In this document: positions 1 to 4,595 of the stretch, piece by piece
How the letters are laid out: the number at the start of each line of letters is the position of its first letter
Position numbering within the stretch: position 1 is the stretch's first letter
Position numbers and translations under genes: made by a program
Assembly: GCA_947164805.1 (NCBI GenBank)
Contig: CAMUXX010000026.1
Location: 1 to 8,776, forward strand
Reading direction: 5' to 3'
DNA from: an uncultured Elusimicrobia bacterium
GTDB lineage: Bacteria; Elusimicrobiota; Elusimicrobia; Elusimicrobiales; Elusimicrobiaceae
Length of the DNA: 8,776 nucleotides
The notes under the pieces: generated by a model
The model's database searches: none
Seen by the model: only the letters and a program-made list of their open reading frames with translations
What the model was told of the DNA's origin: nothing

Positions 1-71
1 TTAAATAGTTATTAAATCAAAGAAAAATAAAAAAAATTTTAAGATTCTAACCCATTTATTCCCTGATTTTA
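1..71. other. AT-rich upstream segment, no gene seen
   Basis: This is a short AT-rich stretch before the first gene. I see no convincing -35/-10 pair, no Shine-Dalgarno close to the GTG at 72 and no strong hairpin. It may be the intergenic end of an upstream unit or a weak promoter region. Nothing more can be supported from the window. Confidence 0.4.
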
Positions 72-1436
72 GTGAAAAGAAAAAATAAACTTATGACTGA
101 AAATTATAAAAAAACATATATCGTTTGGGGTTTATTTTTCTTGGCTTATATTGCTTTTATAATGTTTTTCTCTTATCTTTACCCATTGGGTAAAGATGAA
201 ATACTCGGACATAAAATAACGACACTCCCTTTAGCATGGAAAGCGGTAAAATTAACTTATCACTATAATACTTTACGCCTTGGGCCTTTTTTGGGAACAT
301 TTTTAATGGTAGGGGGGAAACCTTTATTTGTTTTCTTGAACCCTGTTATACAAATACTTTCGCTTTTGAGTATATTTTATTTTATACATTTGCGTTTACC
401 TTCGCTAAAGAATTTAAAAGACTTTCCTTCATTTTTACTTTTAACTTTGCTTTGCACTTTCTTTATTGCAAAACCTGATAATACGATTTTTTGGATGGGC
501 GGCGCCACTACATACAGCTGGCCGTTTATAGTATTTATGGTACTTTTAATTTACCTCAGAAGATATTATAAAGCACCTTTAAAATCTGCCCCTATATTAT
601 TGTGGCCTATATATTTTATACTTGGGTTTTCCGTAGGTTGGTTACATGAAAATACTTCCCCCATGGCTTTTTGCATAATGTTTGCATTTGCTGCTTGGTT
701 CATTTACAAAAAACGCAAATTAAACAGTTCTTTTTGGTTAATTTTTATAGGTATAATTTCTGGTTTAGCATTTTATTTTACTTCCCCCGGTTTACATAAC
801 CGTTTGAATATCCCTGAATTTCAAAAATTTTTTAATGCACCGCTTTATGTAAAACTATTTTGGCATATAAAAAATATAGATGCTTTGTTGGCGGCGTTTA
901 TGTATATCCCTGTATTTTTACCGTTTTTGCTTTTATACAGATGGGCGAAGTTGAAAAAAGATTTTTTGAAAAATGAAAATTTAGTTTTATCTTCTTTATG
1001 TTATATTTGCGCTTTTGTTTTAGCCATGGTTTTATGTATGGCTCCTTTAGTGCCTGAAAGGGCTTTTTATTCAGCAAGTGTGATGTTTGTATGTTCGTTT
1101 GTATTTTTGCTTCAAGATTTTAAAAATTTAAGCGAATTTGATTTAATTAAATTTTTAGCATTTTTATTAACTGTTTGGGTTATTATGATTATGCCGATAT
1201 TTTATACTTCTTATAAATATCTTTATGATGCTTATCAGACACGCCAAAAGCAAATTGAATATGCCTATAAAAACGGGCAAAAACGAATATATTTGGAAAT
1301 GATACTTAATTTGCGTACTTTCCCTGAAAACCTTGCCACTTTGCATTATGATCCGATAGGATATTATCATACTTATGAAAAATATTTAGGCCTTAAAATT
1401 GACAGTAATATTCCTGTAGAAGAAAGACGGAATTAA
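72..1436 (+). CDS. Polytopic inner-membrane protein, DUF6056/GT-C-like
   Basis: This 454-residue protein is dominated by hydrophobic helices (roughly ten membrane segments; the first at about residues 17-37, a late one at about 359-378) with a basic N-terminus and a soluble C-terminal tail of about 70 residues. Recognisable landmarks are FWMGGATTYSWP at 140-151, GWLHENTSP at 189-197, SPGLHNR at 238-244 and PERAFYSAS at 328-336. This order (aromatic/Gly-Ala/YxWP, then a G-W-x-x-EN motif, then an SPG-x-x-x-R motif) is what I recall of DUF6056 proteins, which resemble GT-C glycosyltransferases or polymerases of surface glycans; that link is inference. No catalytic DD or DE loop is certain, although KDE at 41-43 sits in the first periplasmic loop where such a motif would be. 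Start choice: GTG at 72 or ATG at 93; neither has a strong Shine-Dalgarno, and the ATG is a good alternative. It lies upstream of a pilin, so a role in glycosylating surface protein is possible but unproven. Confidence 0.75.
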   Translation: MKRKNKLMTENYKKTYIVWGLFFLAYIAFIMFFSYLYPLGKDEILGHKITTLPLAWKAVKLTYHYNTLRLGPFLGTFLMVGGKPLFVFLNPVIQILSLLSIFYFIHLRLPSLKNLKDFPSFLLLTLLCTFFIAKPDNTIFWMGGATTYSWPFIVFMVLLIYLRRYYKAPLKSAPILLWPIYFILGFSVGWLHENTSPMAFCIMFAFAAWFIYKKRKLNSSFWLIFIGIISGLAFYFTSPGLHNRLNIPEFQKFFNAPLYVKLFWHIKNIDALLAAFMYIPVFLPFLLLYRWAKLKKDFLKNENLVLSSLCYICAFVLAMVLCMAPLVPERAFYSASVMFVCSFVFLLQDFKNLSEFDLIKFLAFLLTVWVIMIMPIFYTSYKYLYDAYQTRQKQIEYAYKNGQKRIYLEMILNLRTFPENLATLHYDPIGYYHTYEKYLGLKIDSNIPVEERRN

Positions 1437-1441
1437 ACACC

Positions 1442-1470
1442 TTGCGCAAAATATTAAAGTTAGTTATAAT
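1442..1470 (+). promoter_or_regulatory. Candidate sigma-70 promoter for the pilin leader
   Basis: A perfect TATAAT (1465-1470) lies exactly 17 bp after TTGCGC (1442-1447, three of six matches to the -35 consensus). Transcription would begin near 1477, giving a leader of about 275 nt before the pilin ATG at 1752. The weak -35 and the general AT richness make this a candidate only. Confidence 0.5.
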
Positions 1471-1475
1471 TAAAT

Positions 1476-1496
1476 AAAGGAGATTTTTTAATGTAG
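1476..1496 (+). promoter_or_regulatory. Shine-Dalgarno followed by ATG-TAG start-stop
   Basis: AAAGGAG (1476-1482) is followed after 8 nt by ATG (1491-1493) and immediately by the stop TAG (1494-1496). The spacing is ideal for initiation, but the reading frame is a single codon long. It may be a start-stop element that parks ribosomes in a leader, or the remnant of a start that was separated from its gene. It sits at the very 5' end of a transcript from the candidate promoter at 1442-1470. Confidence 0.45.
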
Positions 1497-1588
1497 GGCT
1501 AATAACCCTAAAATAATTTAATCTGTTTTTGGATCATTGTAAAATGAGGGCCATATAAAGGCCAAGTCTATACCAAAAATGGCAGTTA

Positions 1589-1630
1589 GGCATCAATTCT
1601 ATGGAAGTCATGAGCCATAGAGTTGATGCC
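1589..1630. repeat. 16-bp inverted repeat (strong hairpin or operator)
   Basis: The arms GGCATCAATTCTATGG (1589-1604) and CCATAGAGTTGATGCC (1615-1630) are complementary apart from one position that would be a G-U pair in RNA. The loop or spacer is 10 bp. There is no T tract after it, so it is not an intrinsic terminator. Its centre is about 100 bp upstream of the start expected from the sigma-54 element at 1686-1701, which is a usual distance for an enhancer-binding protein site. It may therefore act as DNA, as RNA (P4 of the leader), or both. Confidence 0.6.
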
Positions 1631-1685
1631 GAATGTTTGTCATATTAATGATAAATTACGGCTGTTTTTGCGGGCTCTATAGACT

Positions 1686-1701
1686 TGGCTCAAGATTTGC
1701 A
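1686..1701 (+). promoter_or_regulatory. Candidate sigma-54 (-24/-12) promoter of the pilin
   Basis: TGGCTC, five bases, then TTGCA matches the sigma-54 consensus TGGCAC-N5-TTGCA with a single mismatch. The invariant GG (1687-1688) and GC (1699-1700) are the required 12 bp apart. Transcription would start near 1711-1713, leaving a leader of about 40 nt that carries the Shine-Dalgarno AGGAGG. Sigma-54 control through PilR-type activators is established for type IV pilin genes in other bacteria; its use here is inferred. The -24 half overlaps the right arm of the 12-bp inverted repeat (1678-1689). Confidence 0.55.
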
Positions 1702-1739
1702 GCCGTTTTTCATTGCCTCCAAAAACAGTTTTAAAAACT

Positions 1740-1754
1740 AGGAGGAAGTATATG
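1740..1754 (+). promoter_or_regulatory. Strong Shine-Dalgarno fixing the pilin start
   Basis: AGGAGG (1740-1745) lies 6 nt before ATG at 1752. This decides the start against the longer in-frame TTG at 1713, which would place non-signal residues ahead of the prepilin leader and has no ribosome-binding site. The resulting leader peptide of ten residues ending KKSG fits a class III prepilin signal. Confidence 0.9.
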
Positions 1755-2849
1755 AAACAAAACGCAGTAAAAAAATCAGGTTTCACGCTAATTGAATTAT
1801 TAGTTGTGGTGCTTATTATCGGGGTGCTTAGTGCAGTTGCACTGCCCGGTTACCGTAAGGCTATGGAAAAAGCCAAAGCGGCAGAAGCCATACAGGCTTT
1901 GAGTGATATCTCAAAGTCACAGCATGATTATTATCTTGCAAAGAACAGATATACAAATGACTTTAGTGATTTGGTCTTAACAATGAAAGACAAAAACACT
2001 TTAAGTGATGCAGACCACAGTTCTTATGCAACTGAGCATTTTGTATACAATTTGGATAATAATCAGGACTTGGCAACAGCAAGCAGGGATAAAGGTGCAG
2101 ACAGTTATACCTTATATAGATTTTATGAAGACCCTATAACCTATTGCCAACCTAAAGGCAATAAGTATTGTGAAATGTTGGGGTTACCTGCGGGGACCTT
2201 TACGCACAGTATAGGAGCATGGCAAAGTTGCCCGGGCGGTGTATATCCTTGTTCTATGAACTGTTCAAGGAACACAACACAGGGTTATTCTTGCTATGGT
2301 ACATATAATGAAAACGGCACTTTTACGGAAAAAGTTTGTGATGCAAACGGTTATTGTGTAACGACACAATATAATGCAGATCAAAAAGGCTTAAGAAAGA
2401 GTCATTGTTTTACTTATAATGAAAACGGCATTTGTACCAGTGGTGGGGAAACCATATATGACGAAAACGGCAATTTGTTAGGTTACTATAAATGTACAGC
2501 ATGGGCGCAAGACGGCACATGTACGGCAGGAACATACGGTAGTGTATTCACCTATGATTCAAACGGAAATCGGACGAGTTATGCACAGTGCACAAGTTGG
2601 AACAGTGACGGCACTTGCGCCGTAAGAGATGGTGGCTCTGTATACACCTATGATGAAAACGGGAATAACACGAGTTCTTCCTCTTGCAAAAGTTGGAACA
2701 GTGATGGCACTTGCGCCGTAAGAGAAGGTGGCTCTGTATACACCTATGATGAAAACGGTAAGATAACGAGTAAGGCCTATTGCACAAATTGGAACAGTGA
2801 CGGTACTTGTAGAACTTATTACCCAGGGGGGTTATCTCTCCACATATGA
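1752..2849 (+). CDS. Type IV prepilin-like protein with TYDxNGN repeats, frameshifted N-terminal part
   Basis: The product as read is 365 residues. Residues 1-10 (MKQNAVKKSG) are a short basic prepilin leader; cleavage by a PilD-type peptidase would be between G10 and F11, leaving F at +1 and the conserved Glu at +5 (E15) in a hydrophobic N-terminal helix to about residue 33. A pilin-like globular part follows to about residue 170, with paired cysteines near residues 130-155. From about residue 234 the chain becomes tandem units of about 32 residues. After roughly four units the frame breaks at a G6 tract (2826-2831) and ends in an aberrant tail at TGA 2847-2849. The repeats continue in the +1 frame to 3906, so the intact protein would be about 717 residues. 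A typical pilin or pseudopilin of this group is, as I recall, near 150-250 residues, so the repeat tail is an extension. It is probably exported to the cell surface by a pilus or type II-like machine. The DNA is visibly richer in G+C than its neighbours. Confidence 0.85.
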   Translation: MKQNAVKKSGFTLIELLVVVLIIGVLSAVALPGYRKAMEKAKAAEAIQALSDISKSQHDYYLAKNRYTNDFSDLVLTMKDKNTLSDADHSSYATEHFVYNLDNNQDLATASRDKGADSYTLYRFYEDPITYCQPKGNKYCEMLGLPAGTFTHSIGAWQSCPGGVYPCSMNCSRNTTQGYSCYGTYNENGTFTEKVCDANGYCVTTQYNADQKGLRKSHCFTYNENGICTSGGETIYDENGNLLGYYKCTAWAQDGTCTAGTYGSVFTYDSNGNRTSYAQCTSWNSDGTCAVRDGGSVYTYDENGNNTSSSSCKSWNSDGTCAVREGGSVYTYDENGKITSKAYCTNWNSDGTCRTYYPGGLSLHI

Positions 2850-3906
2850 TGAAAACGGAAATCAAATGAGTAGAGTCAGTTGCACAAGTTGGAACAGTGA
2901 CGGAACTTGCGCCGTAAGAGATGGTGGCTATGTATGGACCTATGATGAAAACGGGAATAAAACAAGTGAAGCCTATTGCACAAATTGGAACAGTGACGGC
3001 ACTTGCAAAACTTACGGAACAGAAGGTACTGTATCCACCTATGATGCAAACGGGAATCAAACAAGTCGTGCCACTTGCACAAGTTGGAACAGTGACGGTA
3101 CTTGCGCCGTAAGAGAAGGTGGCTCTGTATCCACCTATGATGCAAACGGGAATATGACAAGTGATGCCGGTTGCACAAGTTGGAACAGTAACGGCACTTG
3201 TGCTACTAGATCTGGCGGCACTGTATACACCTATGATTCAAACGGAAATATGACGGGTTCGGTTGAGTGCACAAGTTGGAACAGTGACGGCACTTGCGCT
3301 ACTTTAGGCAACACCAACGCAGTGATTACATATGACTCAAACGGAAATAGGACGAGTTCCATAGATAAAATGTGTTGGGATAGCGATTGTACAGAATTTG
3401 AGGTATGGATGTCTACTTATGATTCAAACGGGAATCAGACGACTGATGGCTCATGCTACAGTTACTCTGGAGACTATGATTGCAGTGGTAAGGCATACAT
3501 CTATGATGAAAATGGGAATAAAATGAGTTCTCGCGATTGCACAGGTTTCAACAGTGACGGAACTTGTGCTACTTACGGAACAGGCGGCTATGTATACATC
3601 TATGATTCAAACGGAAATCGGAAGAATTATGCCAGTTGCACAAGTTGGAACAGTGACGGTACTTGCGCTACTTACGGAACATCCGGCTTTGTATACACCT
3701 ATGATTCAAACAGGAATAAGACAAGTGAGGCCCGTTGCACAAGTTGGAATAGTGACGGCACTTGCGCTGCAAGGTCAGGCGGAAGTGTATCCACCTATGA
3801 TGAAAACGGGAATAACACGAGTTATGCCCAGTGCACAAGTTGGAACAGTGATGGTACTTGTGCTGCAATAGCATATAGACAATGTCATGGTCCTGTGACA
3901 TGTTGA
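2824..3906 (+). pseudogene. Out-of-frame continuation of the repeat pilin
   Basis: This is the C-terminal part of the gene starting at 1752, displaced by +1 after the G6 tract. It carries repeat units 5 to 15 and ends CHGPVTC before TGA 3904-3906. Its only upstream in-frame start candidate (GTG at 2797) lies inside a repeat and has no ribosome-binding site, so it is not an independent gene. Removing one G (or adding two) at 2826-2831 joins it exactly to the upstream part, restoring the motif GGYLSTYDENGN. The intact open frame over more than 1 kb suggests the break is recent, reversible or a sequencing error. If it is real and fixed, this half is untranslated unless transcriptional slippage corrects it. 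Confidence 0.75.
2826..2831 (+). repeat. G6 homopolymer at the frameshift
   Basis: Six consecutive G lie between CCA and TTAT. Comparison with the other units shows that five would keep the repeat frame. No other unit has such a tract at this position; the equivalent is usually GGTGGC or GGCGGC. This is the length class in which slippage can occur, though it is short for a classical contingency locus. Confidence 0.8.
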
Positions 3907-3930
3907 CAGTATTATATAAAAGGAAAAATT

Positions 3931-4416
3931 ATGAAAAAGATATTGATATTAACATTAACTTTATTATTACCTTTAGCGGTTTTCGCCCAAGGTAAAAAAC
4001 CGTTAACGAAATGGCAACAAAACTTGCAAAAGCGAAATGAACAAACAATACAGCGTTTGCAAATGCAAGGCCTTGCATATAACCGTATGGACAGAGCAAA
4101 AGTTAAGGGAAATATTTCCCAAAGCATAGACAGGGAAATAGAACATTGGTATATGGAAAATATGCAAACAATAAACAAAGCCATGCAAGAAGAAGCAATG
4201 AAAGACGGGAAAGAAAGCGGAGATATCTTTACCGAAGAATATGCAAATAAGACAAAGCAAACCCTTGCGGCGGAAATAAAAGCAGGCAAAATACCTGAGT
4301 TAATGCTAAAAACAGTTTCGCCAAAGTTTGCTGAGCAAATAAAACAACGCTCGGAGATGCAGGCACAGAAACAAAACGAGCAACAAAAAGGCAAAAGGAA
4401 ACCTGCAAAGGTTTAA
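3931..4416 (+). CDS. Small exported helical protein of unknown function
   Basis: The 161-residue product has a clear Sec signal peptide: lysines at 2-3, a leucine-rich core at 4-15 and a VFA-Q cleavage site after A19. The mature part is strongly charged and predicted by eye to be almost entirely helical, with many Gln, Lys and Glu residues and a basic C-terminal tail (QQKGKRKPAKV). There is no cysteine, no lipobox and no membrane segment after the signal, so a periplasmic location is likely. I do not recognise the family. AGGA at 3921-3924 precedes ATG 3931, and the gene starts 24 bp after the end of the repeat pilin, so it is probably in the same transcript, which ends at the terminator at 4451-4487. 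It could be a pilin assembly partner or chaperone; that is only context. Confidence 0.8.
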   Translation: MKKILILTLTLLLPLAVFAQGKKPLTKWQQNLQKRNEQTIQRLQMQGLAYNRMDRAKVKGNISQSIDREIEHWYMENMQTINKAMQEEAMKDGKESGDIFTEEYANKTKQTLAAEIKAGKIPELMLKTVSPKFAEQIKQRSEMQAQKQNEQQKGKRKPAKV

Positions 4417-4450
4417 AATTGTTTAACAAGTAATAAATAAAGTTACACAA

Positions 4451-4488
4451 AAGCCTCCGCAAGCAAATGCACGCGGGGGCTTCCTTTT
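4451..4488 (+). terminator. Intrinsic terminator after the pilin unit
   Basis: AAGCCTCCGC (4451-4460) pairs with GCGGGGGCTT (4473-4482), giving ten pairs with one G-T, a 12-nt loop, and a run CCTTTT (4483-4488). The T tract is interrupted but the stem is GC-rich in an AT-rich region. It sits 35 bp after the stop of the small exported protein and closes that transcript. Confidence 0.75.
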
Positions 4489-4539
4489 ACTGTCGCCACC
4501 CGTGCATGTGAAACTTCCGCTTATTTTACCATAAGGCCC

Positions 4540-4568
4540 TTGTTAATTTGCTGATATTGTCCTATAAT
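4540..4568 (+). promoter_or_regulatory. Sigma-70 promoter of the anchored-protein/malic enzyme operon
   Basis: TTGTTA (4540-4545, four of six) and a perfect TATAAT (4563-4568) are separated by exactly 17 bp. Transcription would start near 4575, about 20 nt before the ATG at 4596. It follows directly after a terminator, so it most likely opens a new operon. Confidence 0.7.
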
Positions 4569-4595
4569 ATTAGTTATAGGGTATACGGAGAATAT

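Larger units (their letters stand above)
1523..1728 (+). ncRNA. Nested inverted-repeat leader, putative structured RNA
   Basis: Five pairings organise this gene-free region. P1: 1523-1533 with 1718-1728, 11 perfect pairs that enclose everything else. P2: 1534-1538 with 1543-1547, capped by a GUAA (GNRA-type) loop. P3: 1561-1572 with 1678-1689, 12 perfect pairs. P4: 1589-1604 with 1615-1630, 16 pairs with one G-U and a 10-nt loop. P5: 1658-1664 with 1700-1706, 7 pairs that cross P3, so P3 plus P5 would form a pseudoknot. In addition CCAAAAA at 1573-1579 can compete with 1719-1725 for the TTTTTGG at 1526-1532, so P1 has an alternative partner. P1 ends 11 nt before the pilin Shine-Dalgarno. I do not recognise a known riboswitch consensus. 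The arms could instead be DNA sites for regulators or a miniature mobile element. Confidence 0.45.
2451..3906 (+). repeat. About 15 tandem 96-bp repeats coding for Cys-pair units
   Basis: The period is 96 bp (for example 2641 to 2737), with a few longer or shorter units. Each unit codes for TYDxNGNxTS, four highly variable residues, CTSWNSDGTC, and a short variable loop ending GGxV. The two cysteines are eight residues apart and probably form a disulfide within each unit. The DENGN core resembles YD/RHS-type repeats, but no RHS core or toxin domain is present. Framework codons are nearly identical in DNA between units, pointing to recent expansion or gene conversion. Units 10 and 11 (about 3330-3510) are diverged: unit 10 has CWDSDC instead of C-x8-C. 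Degenerate copies precede the array from about 2295. Confidence 0.9.

Noticed and set aside
1579..1620. 13-residue ORF (MAVRHQFYGSHEP) across the 16-bp inverted repeat
   Set aside because: No ribosome-binding site and it simply reads through the hairpin; no evidence that it is translated.
1589..1640. The strong hairpin as an intrinsic terminator
   Set aside because: No T tract follows the stem (GAATGTTTGTC).
1561..1689. Miniature mobile element bounded by the 12-bp inverted repeats
   Set aside because: No target-site duplication at the ends, and the 11-bp outer stem lies beyond them, which fits a single folded unit better. Not fully excluded.
1713..1751. Longer pilin start at TTG 1713
   Set aside because: No Shine-Dalgarno, overlaps the P1 arm and the real Shine-Dalgarno at 1740-1745, and would add residues before a perfect prepilin leader.
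2823..2834. Programmed -1 ribosomal frameshift at GGGGGG
   Set aside because: The repeats continue in the +1 frame; a -1 slip would not restore them.
2548..3901. Antisense and alternative-frame ORFs over the repeat array
   Set aside because: They are open only because the repeat unit is a multiple of three and lacks stops in those frames; Cys/His-rich translations with no starts or ribosome-binding sites.
2451..3906. CRISPR-like array because of regular spacing
   Set aside because: The 96-bp period is an integral number of codons, the units code for one protein motif, and there are no short palindromic repeats with unrelated spacers or cas genes.
2451..3906. Variable region of a diversity-generating retroelement
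   Set aside because: No reverse transcriptase or template repeat in the window, and differences between units are not confined to adenines.
3903..3908. Perfect TTGACA as a promoter of the small exported protein
   Set aside because: It overlaps the stop codon of the pilin, and no -10 element lies 16-18 bp downstream; the AT-rich TATATAA is only a few bases away.
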